From the NCBI RefSeq assembly GCF_900143095.1, contig NZ_FRDA01000026.1, positions 1-52,276 of the forward strand: 52,276 nt of DNA, written 5' to 3'. A program made the translations under genes and the position numbers. Within the stretch, counting starts at the first letter, position 1. Each line of letters begins with the position of its first letter. Below, in pieces: positions 9,098 to 16,224 of the stretch. The notes under the pieces are model-generated. The model was not told where the DNA came from, ran no database searches, and saw only the letters and a program-made list of their open reading frames with translations. Origin of the DNA: Pseudomonas asturiensis (lineage in GTDB: Bacteria; Pseudomonadota; Gammaproteobacteria; Pseudomonadales; Pseudomonadaceae).

Positions 9098-9137
9098 GTG
9101 ACCACTCTATGAATTGATTGTGACAATAAGATGAAAA
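9098..9137 (-). promoter_or_regulatory. Tandem Pho box upstream of pstS
   Basis: Four half-sites at a regular 11-bp period on the minus strand: TTTTCAT-CTTA-TTGTCAC, then AATC, then AATTCAT-AGAG-TGGTCAC. This is two consecutive PhoB-binding 7-4-7 units. The site ends 55 bp before the pstS ATG, the expected place for activation from a PhoB-dependent promoter. Confidence 0.85.
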
Positions 9138-9169
9138 GGCCATCACCCTTGCTCAGGGGGATGGCCTTT
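9134..9169 (-). terminator. Terminator of the MFS transporter gene
   Basis: AAAGGCCATC / GATGGCCTTT 10-bp stem with a 15-nt inner segment, followed on the minus strand by TTTTC. It lies 30 bp past the MFS stop codon. Its T-tract is the same DNA as the first half-site of the pstS Pho box. Confidence 0.8.
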
Positions 9170-9198
9170 ACCGATGGACAGGTCCAGCGCTGGAGGTA

Positions 9199-10488
9199 TC
9201 AGCGTTTTTTCGAGATCAGATAGACGCCGATGGCCATGCCCATGCCACACAGGATCGCGACATACCAGGCCGGTCCCATCGGGCTGCTCTTGAGCATGAA
9301 AGTAACAACCATGGGCGTCAGACCACCGAAGATTGCATACGCCAGGTTGTAGGAGAACGACAGGCCCGAGAAGCGCACCACCGGCGGGAAGGCCTTGACC
9401 ATCACATAAGGCACTGCACCGATGGTGCCGACGAACAGGCCCGTGATTGCGTAAAGCGGGAACAGCACCCCAGGGTTTTCGCCCAGGATGTGATAGAAGG
9501 TCCAGGAGCTGACCAGCAGGCCTGCGCTACCCAGCAGGAACACCCAGCCAGCGCCGATCCGGTCCGCCAGCGCACCGGCACCGATACACCCGACGCTCAG
9601 GAACACGATGGCCAGGCTGTTGGCTTTAAGCGCCGTGGCAGCCGGGAAACCATAGATGGTCTGCAGGATGGTCGGCGTCATCAGGATCACGACGATGATG
9701 CCGGCTGACAGCAACCAGGTCATCAGCATCGACAGTGCAACCGCGCCACGATGATCACGCAGCACCGCCTTGAGCGGCACTTCATCTGCCAGCGCCTTGC
9801 GCAATTGCAGCTCGGCGAACACAGGCGTCTCATGCAGCAGACGACGCAGGTACACCGACATCAAACCGAACACCCCCCCCAGCAGGAAAGGAATACGCCA
9901 GGCGTAGTCCGCCACCTCGACAGGGCTGTAGATGCTGTTGATCGCCGTGGCGACCAGCGAGCCCAGCAGAATGCCCGCGGTCAGGCCTGCAGTCAGTGTG
10001 CCGCAGGCATAACCGATGTAACGAGCAGGCACGTGCTCGGACACGAACACCCAGGCGCCAGGCACTTCACCGCCAATCGCCGCGCCCTGAATCACGCGCA
10101 TCAGCAAAAGAAGAATGGGCGCCCACATGCCGATCTGCGCGTAGGTTGGCAGCAGACCCATGATCAGGGTCGGCACGGCCATCATGAAAATGCTCAGCGT
10201 GAACATTTTCTTGCGCCCCAGCAGATCGCCGAAGTGCGCCATGATGATGCCGCCCAGCGGACGCGCCAGGTAACCAGCAGCGAAAATGCCGAAGGTCTGC
10301 ATCATCCGCAGCCAGTCAGGCATGTCCACCGGGAAGAACAGCTTGCCCACCACCGCCGCGAAGAACACGAAAATAATGAAGTCGTAAAACTCCAGCGCGC
10401 CCCCCAGGGCAGAAAGCGATAACGTTTTGTAATCGCTACGGGTCAAAGGGCGCGAGGGTTGCGCGGTACTTGAAGAAACAGATGACAT
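9199..10488 (-). CDS. MFS transporter, metabolite:H+ symporter (MHS) type
   Basis: 429-residue major facilitator with 12 predicted membrane segments. The sequence GDLLGRKKMF between segments 2 and 3 is the family signature, and RVIQGAAIGGEVPGAWVFV is typical of the MHS group (citrate, alpha-ketoglutarate, proline/betaine carriers). An organic-acid or osmolyte proton symporter is the best guess; the substrate cannot be read from sequence. ATG 10488 has an AAGAGAAG element upstream. A run of eight G on the coding strand (window 9873-9880) encodes the LGGV segment and is a possible slippage site. A terminator follows the gene. Confidence 0.88.
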   Translation of the reverse strand: MSSVSSSTAQPSRPLTRSDYKTLSLSALGGALEFYDFIIFVFFAAVVGKLFFPVDMPDWLRMMQTFGIFAAGYLARPLGGIIMAHFGDLLGRKKMFTLSIFMMAVPTLIMGLLPTYAQIGMWAPILLLLMRVIQGAAIGGEVPGAWVFVSEHVPARYIGYACGTLTAGLTAGILLGSLVATAINSIYSPVEVADYAWRIPFLLGGVFGLMSVYLRRLLHETPVFAELQLRKALADEVPLKAVLRDHRGAVALSMLMTWLLSAGIIVVILMTPTILQTIYGFPAATALKANSLAIVFLSVGCIGAGALADRIGAGWVFLLGSAGLLVSSWTFYHILGENPGVLFPLYAITGLFVGTIGAVPYVMVKAFPPVVRFSGLSFSYNLAYAIFGGLTPMVVTFMLKSSPMGPAWYVAILCGMGMAIGVYLISKKR

Positions 10489-10916
10489 GACAAGGCTTCT
10501 CTTTACTTGTTCTGAAAGGGCATGCGACAGCTACGCTGGCTGCGGCGGGGTGGCGTGCAGAAGCGATTGTCCGGGGCAACGATGCAGATAGGCACCAATT
10601 TTGCGTGTACAGGCAGTCTTGTCACCTGTAGAGGTTCAGCAAGATAGCAAATTGCTACAAAAAACACATAGCAGGAACTGCCCAAGGACAAAATGAAAAC
10701 CCGGCGGTCGTTCTATGACGCAACGACCGATATACTCGCAGACTGCCCAGCGCAATGGGAAATTGTGCGAAAACGTCTGAGTCAGCGGCTTTCGCAGAAT
10801 TTCCCTCAAGGGCCATACCGATGGCTGACCTTAAAAGGTTCATGCTCAAGGTTTTGAATGGCACCTGTCCACCGCGGCAAAAAACAATAGAGTCATGGGT
10901 CAGAGGCACCCTAGGC
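10489..10916. other. Divergent intergenic region between the MFS and thioesterase genes
   Basis: 428 bp with no convincing gene. It carries a perfect palindrome TAGCAA-A-TTGCTA (10645-10657) and a -10-like TATACT (10731-10736) without a good -35. The frame upstream of the thioesterase stays open to 10755, but that extension shows no domain-like sequence. Confidence 0.5.
10645..10657. promoter_or_regulatory. Palindromic operator-like site
   Basis: TAGCAA-A-TTGCTA, a perfect inverted repeat with a single central base, about 155 bp upstream of the MFS start. No adjacent regulator gene explains it. Confidence 0.35.
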
Positions 10917-11318
10917 ATGATCGAGCTCGAACAAGAAGATCCAACTCCGCAAGGCGACCTTGCGTTACAAATCACGGCGTTGCCCCGTGAAACCAACGGC
11001 TTTGGCGATATATTCGGCGGCTGGCTGGTCTCTCAGATGGACCTGGCAGGCACTGCCATGGCCAGCAAAGTGGCAGGCGGACGCGTCGCAACGGTCGCCA
11101 TCGACCGCATGGCGTTTCTGGTCCCGGTCGCCGTTGGCGAACAGTTGTCCTTTTATACGCGCACCCTGGAAGTGGGCCGCACGTCCATCAAGATGATGGT
11201 CGAGGTATGGAGCGACGACCCGCTGACCAGCGAATGGCGCAAGGTTACAGAAGCAGCGTTCGTGTTTGTGGCTATCGATGCCAGCGGCCGTACGCGCTCG
11301 GTTCCGGCCAGGCGTTAA
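10917..11318 (+). CDS. Acyl-CoA thioesterase, YciA-like hotdog protein
   Basis: 133-residue single hotdog-fold protein that should hydrolyse acyl-CoA thioesters in the cytoplasm. The hallmark segment GFGDIFGGWLVSQMDLAG (about residues 24-41) carries the catalytic Asp on the hotdog helix, and ATVAIDRMAFLVPVAVG forms the following strand. I start at ATG 10917 because the hotdog fold begins just after it and AGAGG lies about 10 bp upstream; the frame is open for another 54 codons but those do not look like protein. The C-terminal tail is Arg-rich and short. It lies in the same direction as the mutarotase gene 106 bp later. Confidence 0.88.
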   Translation: MIELEQEDPTPQGDLALQITALPRETNGFGDIFGGWLVSQMDLAGTAMASKVAGGRVATVAIDRMAFLVPVAVGEQLSFYTRTLEVGRTSIKMMVEVWSDDPLTSEWRKVTEAAFVFVAIDASGRTRSVPARR

Positions 11319-11326
11319 GCGCTGCA

Positions 11327-11367
11327 TTGCCCAAGGACAGGTCTCGGCGACCCTGCCTCTTGGGCAA
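11327..11367. other. Hairpin between the thioesterase and mutarotase genes
   Basis: TTGCCCAAG / CTTGGGCAA 9-bp stem with further inner pairing (CAGG / CCTG). No T-run follows on the plus strand, so it is a structured spacer or a weak attenuator. Confidence 0.5.
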
Positions 11368-11424
11368 ACTCATCCCGTCAGGTACGGTCTACTTTCGTCA
11401 CGACTACTGAGTGAGAGATTTTGC

Positions 11425-12336
11425 ATGTCCACACCCCCGATAGAGTCCGCCGTTGAATCCGTCCAGTACGATGAACTGAACTGCTGGCGCATTCGTCATG
11501 GCGACGCAGAGCTGCTCGTCGCCCAGCAAGGCGCGCACATCCTCAGTTACCAGCGCGCCGGGCAGGAGCCGTTGATCTGGCTGAACGAGGAAGCGGCCTT
11601 CAAGAAGGGCAAGCCGATTCGCGCAGGCATGCCGATCTGCTGGCCCTGGTTCGGCAATCTGGAACGCAACCCTGAAAGCGTGCAGGCCATGCGTCAGAGC
11701 GACGAGCCCGCCAAGGCTCATGGCGAAGTGCGTGCGCTGGACTGGGAACTGCTGGGCATGGGTGAAGACGGCGACGCCTTGCTGGTGGAGTTCGTGCTGC
11801 CGCAGGCCGAAGGCAAATTGCCCGGCTGGCCGCACAACGTCGCCCTCAAGCTGAGCATTCGTCTGGACGATGCGCTGAACGTCAGCCTGGTGAACTATAA
11901 CTGCGGCACCGAGGCGGTCACGATCAGCCAGGCCCTGCACACCTATTTCGCGGTGAGCGACTCGCGTCAGGTCAGCGTCGAGGGGCTCGACGGCCTGCGC
12001 TACATCGAAACCCTTGAAAACTGGGAAGAACGTCAACAGGCGGGCGACCTGACATTCACCGGCGAAACCGACCGCATCTATATGGACACGCCGCGCCAGC
12101 TCAGCATTGTCGATCCACAGTGGCAGCGCCGCATCCAGATCCACAGCACCGGCTCTCAATCGGCCATTGTGTGGAATCCGTGGGTCGAGAAGACCGCACG
12201 CTTCACCGACATGGCGCCAGACGGCTGGCAGCGCATGGTCTGTGTTGAAACCGCCAATGTGCTGAGTGACGTGGTGACACTGGCTCCAGACGACATGCAC
12301 ATTCTGAACGTCAGCATCTGGAGCGAAGCGCTTTAG
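11425..12336 (+). CDS. D-hexose-6-phosphate mutarotase (YeaD family)
   Basis: 303-residue aldose 1-epimerase-like protein that interconverts the anomers of glucose-6-phosphate. Signatures include AGMPICWPWFG (around residues 68-78), the catalytic His in QALHTYFAV (about 170-178) and the catalytic Glu in VCVETANV near residue 275. Length matches the family (about 300). I chose ATG 11425 (MSTPPIESAV), with GAGAG upstream, over the longer open frame. The gene ends 13 bp before the convergent DUF3299 gene. Confidence 0.9.
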   Translation: MSTPPIESAVESVQYDELNCWRIRHGDAELLVAQQGAHILSYQRAGQEPLIWLNEEAAFKKGKPIRAGMPICWPWFGNLERNPESVQAMRQSDEPAKAHGEVRALDWELLGMGEDGDALLVEFVLPQAEGKLPGWPHNVALKLSIRLDDALNVSLVNYNCGTEAVTISQALHTYFAVSDSRQVSVEGLDGLRYIETLENWEERQQAGDLTFTGETDRIYMDTPRQLSIVDPQWQRRIQIHSTGSQSAIVWNPWVEKTARFTDMAPDGWQRMVCVETANVLSDVVTLAPDDMHILNVSIWSEAL

Positions 12337-12348
12337 ACCAACGCCTGA

Positions 12349-12882
12349 TCAGAGGTCCGATTCGACGACGATACGGACCTTTGAGGCATCCATCGCATAG
12401 GCCGCATCGGCCAGATCGTTACTGATCTTCTCGACCTTGAGGGTGCCTTCGACCCACAACGGCGCATAGATATCATCCAGCTTCAGGCCTTTGGGGTAAC
12501 GTATCAGCACCATTTGATTGGGTGGCGGCGGCGGCACGTGAATGCACGCGCCGGGGTACGGCACGAGGAAGAACAGTGTGCTATGGCCTTTGGCATCGGT
12601 TTCCAGCGGCACGGGATAACCGCCCAGACGGACGTTTTTGCCATTCATCGCAGCGACGGTCTTGGTGGAATACATGACAGCAGGCAACCCCTTGCTCTGC
12701 TTCAAGCCGCCCTTGCTGTCGAACGTGCCCATGGCTTCAGGGGAGTTGTGATCAATTTCAGGCATGGCCTCAAGGGCCTTTTGATCCGACTTGGGCATCA
12801 GGTCCAGCCAGTCGGTTTCCGGCAACTGGGCATGTGCAAGCCCGGATGCCAGCAGCAGGGTCATTAACAGAAAGCGACGCAT
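12349..12882 (-). CDS. DUF3299 family exported protein
   Basis: 177-residue protein with a clean signal peptide (MRRFLLMTLLLASGLAHA). The mature part matches the DUF3299 pattern: LDLMPKSDQKALE near the start, a VRLGGYPVPLE strand, and the highly conserved ACIHVPPPPPNQMV motif around residues 112-125. The family is exported and of unknown function, sometimes found beside ABC export genes, which are absent here. It starts at ATG 12882 and is convergent with the mutarotase. Confidence 0.85.
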   Translation of the reverse strand: MRRFLLMTLLLASGLAHAQLPETDWLDLMPKSDQKALEAMPEIDHNSPEAMGTFDSKGGLKQSKGLPAVMYSTKTVAAMNGKNVRLGGYPVPLETDAKGHSTLFFLVPYPGACIHVPPPPPNQMVLIRYPKGLKLDDIYAPLWVEGTLKVEKISNDLADAAYAMDASKVRIVVESDL

Positions 12883-12923
12883 GAGGGTGCTCGGCAGGAA
12901 GAGAAAGAATTGCCGCGCATTCT

Positions 12924-12953
12924 AGCCCTCTGCGCACTACAAAACAGAGGGCT
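12924..12953. other. Stem-loop between the GlsB-like and DUF3299 genes
   Basis: AGCCCTCTG / CAGAGGGCT, 9 bp perfect, 12-nt loop, in the 82-bp gap after the GlsB/YeaQ-like gene. It lacks a T-tract on either strand. Confidence 0.5.
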
Positions 12954-12964
12954 GACGCCTGATA

Positions 12965-13210
12965 TCAGCGCTTTTTGATCATGCCGTAGATGACCAGCAG
13001 AATGATTGCACCGACCAGCGCACCCAGGAAGCCTGCGCCTTCACCCGCCTGATAGATGCCCAGCGCCTGGCCACCGTAGGTCGCAGCCAGCGAACCGGCG
13101 ATACCCAACACAATGGTCATGATCCAGCCCATGCTGTCATCGCCCGGCTTGAGGAAGCGAGCCAGCAGGCCGACGATCAAGCCGATGAAGATGGTTCCGA
13201 TGATACCCAT
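12965..13210 (-). CDS. GlsB/YeaQ/YmgE family membrane protein
   Basis: 81-residue, very hydrophobic protein with three predicted membrane helices and the Gly-rich pattern of the transglycosylase-associated family (GTIFIGLIVGLLARFLKPG, then GWIMTIVLGIAGS, then FLGALVGAIILL). These proteins are linked to general stress and membrane integrity, but their activity is undefined. ATG 13210 is preferred over the upstream GTG/ATG options because AGAGGG sits 8 bp before it and the membrane helix begins at once. It is transcribed away from the purEK region. Confidence 0.88.
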   Translation of the reverse strand: MGIIGTIFIGLIVGLLARFLKPGDDSMGWIMTIVLGIAGSLAATYGGQALGIYQAGEGAGFLGALVGAIILLVIYGMIKKR

Positions 13211-13597
13211 GCCATTTCCCTCTGTATGAATTGAACGTGCCACGACTCATTGCAGCCTTGGCTTACTGCTATCTGAGAACGGCGGTGGGGAATGGTTCCG
13301 GGGGAAATCAAGATTGGGGAAGGATGGAGCAAACGATCGCGCCTCACACTCTGCGCTTGCCGTTCTGCACACGATCACTGGATAACTGCGAACCCTGTGG
13401 GAGGCGGCTCGCCGTCGATGCGTTTTTCAGCCAGCCTTCAATGACTGGACGGACGCTATCGCCGGCAAGCCGCCTCCCACGCGAACTGTATTCAGACAGC
13501 CCGCACCGTTCCAGAGCCGCTTTCCATACCCTTCATGACGTGTGCATCACGCTGAGCGCAGATGATCAATGGCACGATCAAAGAACGCAGCGCTCGC
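13211..13597. other. Intergenic region carrying a REP pair
   Basis: 387 bp between the GlsB-like gene start and the purK stop. It contains an inverted REP pair at 13397-13480. I see no convincing ORF, RNA gene or terminator in the remainder. Confidence 0.6.
13397..13480. repeat. REP pair (REPIN-like)
   Basis: Left arm GTGGGAGGCGGCTCGCCGTC at 13397 onward and right arm GCCGGCAAGCCGCCTCCCAC ending at 13480, inverted around about 37 bp. The core is the common Pseudomonas REP GGCGGCTTGCCGGCGAT. The left arm has two substitutions against the other copies here. Confidence 0.85.
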
Positions 13598-14680
13598 TCA
13601 GCCCTTGATCAACGCCTCGACGCGTTTGACCTGACGATCCAGCGTGGCGCGGTCGTGGCTGCGGACGGTGGCATGACCGACCTTGCGGCCTGCCTTGAAC
13701 GCCTTGCCGTAATGATGCAGATGGCAGTCATCAACCGCGATCACCTTGTCTACCGCAGGCACTTCGCCGATGAAGTTCAGCATGGCGCTCTCGCCCACCT
13801 TGGCAGTGGAGCCCAACGGCAAGCCAGCAACGGCACGCAGGTGGTTTTCGAACTGGCTGCACTCGGCGCCTTCAGTCGTCCAGTGACCGGAGTTGTGAAC
13901 ACGCGGCGCGATTTCGTTGGCCTTGAGGCCACCATCGACTTCGAAGAACTCGAAGGCCAGCACGCCCACGTAATCCAGCTGCTTGAGCACACGGCCTGCG
14001 TAGTCTTCGGCCAGCCCTTGCAGCGGGTGATCGGTACTGGCAATGGACAGGCGCAGAATGCCGCTGTCGTGGGTGTTGTGGACCAGCGGGTAGAAACGGG
14101 TTTCGCCATCGCGCGCGCGCACCGCAATCAACGACACTTCGCCGGTGAACGGCACGAAGCCTTCCAGCAGGCACGGTACGCTGCCCAGTTCAGCGAAGGT
14201 ATCGACCACATCAGCGGCCGAACGCAGAACCTTCTGGCCCTTGCCGTCGTAACCCAGCGTGCGGGTTTTCAGGACAGCCGGCAGGCCGATACTGGCCACT
14301 GCAGCGTCCAGGTCGGCTTGCGACTGGATGTCCGCGAAGGCAGGCGTCGGGATGCCCAGGTCTTTGAACATGCTCTTCTCGAACCAGCGATCCCGCGCAA
14401 TGCGCAACGCTTCGGCGCTCGGGTAGACAGGCACGAACTGCGACAGGAACGCCACGGTCTCGGCCGGAACGCTTTCGAATTCGAAGGTCACCAGATCGAC
14501 TTCATCAGCCAACTGGCGCAGGTGATCCAGATCGCCGTAATCGGCCCGCAGATGCTCGCCCAATGCCGCCGCACACGCGTCAGGCGCAGGGTCGAGGAAG
14601 GCGAAGTTCATGCCCAGCGGAGTCCCCGCCAGAGCCAACATGCGGCCCAGTTGGCCGCCACCGATTACACCGATCTTCAT
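13598..14680 (-). CDS. purK: 5-(carboxyamino)imidazole ribonucleotide synthase PurK
   Basis: 360-residue ATP-grasp enzyme of de novo purine synthesis; it carboxylates AIR to N5-CAIR using ATP and bicarbonate. The N-terminal nucleotide fold has IGGGQLGRML (residues 6-15). The ATP-grasp core is recognisable from KTRTLGYDGKGQ (about 142-153), and metal/nucleotide ligands appear in the AFEFFEV and NEIAPRVHNSGHWT segments. ATG 14680 has TGAGG upstream, within the purE stop region; the 9-bp gap shows translational linkage with purE. Length is normal. Confidence 0.97.
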   Translation of the reverse strand: MKIGVIGGGQLGRMLALAGTPLGMNFAFLDPAPDACAAALGEHLRADYGDLDHLRQLADEVDLVTFEFESVPAETVAFLSQFVPVYPSAEALRIARDRWFEKSMFKDLGIPTPAFADIQSQADLDAAVASIGLPAVLKTRTLGYDGKGQKVLRSAADVVDTFAELGSVPCLLEGFVPFTGEVSLIAVRARDGETRFYPLVHNTHDSGILRLSIASTDHPLQGLAEDYAGRVLKQLDYVGVLAFEFFEVDGGLKANEIAPRVHNSGHWTTEGAECSQFENHLRAVAGLPLGSTAKVGESAMLNFIGEVPAVDKVIAVDDCHLHHYGKAFKAGRKVGHATVRSHDRATLDRQVKRVEALIKG

Positions 14681-14689
14681 GGAAAAACC

Positions 14690-15181
14690 TCAGGCGTGGC
14701 GTGGGTCTGGATTGTCCAGGACGCTGTCTGTCTGCTCGGAGCGGAATTTTTTCAGCGCCACGTGGAATTGCGGATGCTTGGCGCCCAGGATGCTCGCCGA
14801 CAGCAGCGCCGCATTGATCGCGCCCGCTTTGCCGATGGCCAGGGTCGCAACCGGAATGCCGGCCGGCATCTGCACGATGGACAGCAGCGAGTCGACACCG
14901 GACAGCATCGACGACTGCACCGGCACACCCAGCACAGGCAGATGGGTCTTGGCGGCGCACATGCCCGGCAAGTGAGCGGCACCACCGGCACCTGCGATGA
15001 TCACCTCGATACCACGGCCTTCGGCCTCATCGGCGTACTGGAACAGCAAGTCCGGCGTGCGGTGTGCAGACACCACTTTGACTTCGTAGGGAATGCCGAG
15101 CTTTTCCAGCATGTCGGCGGTGTGGCTAAGGGTGGACCAATCGGACTTGGAGCCCATGATCACGCCAACCAGTGCGCTCAT
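14690..15181 (-). CDS. purE: N5-carboxyaminoimidazole ribonucleotide mutase PurE
   Basis: 163-residue class I PurE, which moves the carboxyl group of N5-CAIR to form CAIR, the step after PurK. Signature motifs GVIMGSKSDW (residues 6-15), VSAHRTPD (about 42-49) and GAGGAAHLPG (around 71-80) are intact. I use ATG 15181, which has GAGAGG upstream; five more codons are open above it. First gene of the purEK operon. The roughly 110-nt untranslated leader implied by a promoter near 15300 contains a terminator-like hairpin. Confidence 0.97.
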   Translation of the reverse strand: MSALVGVIMGSKSDWSTLSHTADMLEKLGIPYEVKVVSAHRTPDLLFQYADEAEGRGIEVIIAGAGGAAHLPGMCAAKTHLPVLGVPVQSSMLSGVDSLLSIVQMPAGIPVATLAIGKAGAINAALLSASILGAKHPQFHVALKKFRSEQTDSVLDNPDPRHA

Positions 15182-15215
15182 CGTCGTGCCTCTCATCGGG
15201 CGCCCGCAGGCGCGT

Positions 15216-15255
15216 CTAAAAACAACAAGCCACGCAGGAGGACCGGCGTGGCTTG
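15216..15255 (-). terminator. Terminator-like hairpin in the purE leader
   Basis: On the minus strand, CAAGCCACGC / GCGTGGCTTG pair perfectly over 10 bp around a 10-nt loop, and TTGTTTTTAG follows. It stands between the predicted purE promoter and the purE start codon (35 bp away), where an attenuator would be. Confidence 0.65.
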
Positions 15256-15296
15256 CTGTACGAATAATGACCGATTGAACCGGCCAAAGGCCGCGC

Positions 15297-15324
15297 AGTA
15301 TACCTCAAAGCGACAGGATGACAG
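15297..15324 (-). promoter_or_regulatory. Predicted sigma-70 promoter of purEK
   Basis: -10 TATACT (15297-15302, reverse strand) and -35 CTGTCA (15319-15324) with a 16-bp spacer. The implied start near 15290 gives a leader of about 110 nt. Confidence 0.5.
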
Positions 15325-15340
15325 CCCCCTCGACGACCAT

Positions 15341-15368
15341 CCGCACAAGGTTTTTACAAACCGTGCGG
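15341..15368. other. Hairpin upstream of the purE promoter
   Basis: CCGCAC / GTGCGG outer stem with inner GGTTT / AAACC pairing and a TTAC loop. It lies between divergent purE and the metzincin-like gene; role unknown. Confidence 0.4.
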
Positions 15369-15546
15369 AGCGCAAGACCCGGGCTGACGAAAGTGGGTGC
15401 AAAGGTCCTGCACATTCAGCCGCACAAGACTACAGGCAGCGATGCCGATGCTGGCTGACCGCAGACCCGAATTGCGATTAGGTGGTTCAGGTCCGGCCCA
15501 TTCCGGGCTGGCCATACCCTGTCTATTTACTCAAGGATGAGTACCC

Positions 15547-16182
15547 ATGCTGAAAGCTTTTACCCGATCCCTGCTGTTGATCACGGCACTTTTGCTGAAC
15601 CAGGCCGCACTGGCCGACGAGCTACTGACCAAACGCCCCCTGTTCCTGTTTCTGTTCGTGCATGACGACATCAAGGAGACCGACATCAATCGTCTTGCCA
15701 AGGACTACGTCACGTGGTTCGTGAAGGACGTGGAAAGTTTCACAGGTCGGCGCGTCCAACTCCAATTCATACGCAATGTCCCGACATTGACAGACTTCGC
15801 TTACAAGGGTGACGACCTGAACAAAACCTCCCTGGACTTCAAGAACACTGTGGATCGGTACACCCTCGCGAAAAATCTGCCAAAGAACGCGACGACCAAA
15901 TACATGCTGCTGACTCAGGACATGCTCAACTCAAAAACGGGAGGCGTTGCGATCATAAAGGGCTATACCGCCATCGCATCACTGCAGACCTACAGTGCCG
16001 CGGCGCACGAACTGGGCCACTTGCTGGGCGGCACCCACGAGGCGGCGCAGGTCTTGTATCGCGGCGGCTGGTGGTGTGAAACCAATCTGGTTGCTGAACG
16101 CAATACGCTTCGCGCCAACTGCTACACCTACAGCGACGAGAACAAAAAACTGATCGCGGCAAACCTGGGTGAACACCCCTGA
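15547..16182 (+). CDS. Putative secreted metzincin-type zinc metalloprotease
   Basis: 211-residue exported protein. The signal peptide is MLKAFTRSLLLITALLLNQA, with cleavage probably after ALA. The decisive motif is HELGHLLGGTHE at residues 154-165: His154, Glu155, His158, Gly161 and His164 fit the metzincin zinc site HExxHxxGxxH exactly, as in reprolysin/snapalysin-like peptidases. Two Cys (177 and 192) after the active site may form a disulfide. No pro-domain or C-terminal secretion domain is seen, and I do not see an obvious Met-turn after the site, so the fold is inferred from the motif alone. The ATG at 15547 is preceded by AAGGATGAGTACCC. I know no named homologue. Confidence 0.75.
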   Translation: MLKAFTRSLLLITALLLNQAALADELLTKRPLFLFLFVHDDIKETDINRLAKDYVTWFVKDVESFTGRRVQLQFIRNVPTLTDFAYKGDDLNKTSLDFKNTVDRYTLAKNLPKNATTKYMLLTQDMLNSKTGGVAIIKGYTAIASLQTYSAAAHELGHLLGGTHEAAQVLYRGGWWCETNLVAERNTLRANCYTYSDENKKLIAANLGEHP

Positions 16183-16224
16183 CCTGCACACGGGCTGCTC
16201 GCGAGAGTGGCCCGTCCGGCCTCC

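Noticed and set aside
10755..10916. 54-codon N-terminal extension of the thioesterase
   Set aside because: The hotdog fold begins after ATG 10917, the extension shows no domain-like sequence, and AGAGG precedes the inner ATG.
13397..13480. Repeat-spacer-repeat pattern resembling a minimal CRISPR unit
   Set aside because: The arms are inverted, not direct, match REP sequences, and no cas genes or further units exist.
13562..15481. 640-codon open frame opposite purK and purE
   Set aside because: Antisense to two enzymes with intact signature motifs; composition typical of a shadow frame, with no recognisable domain.
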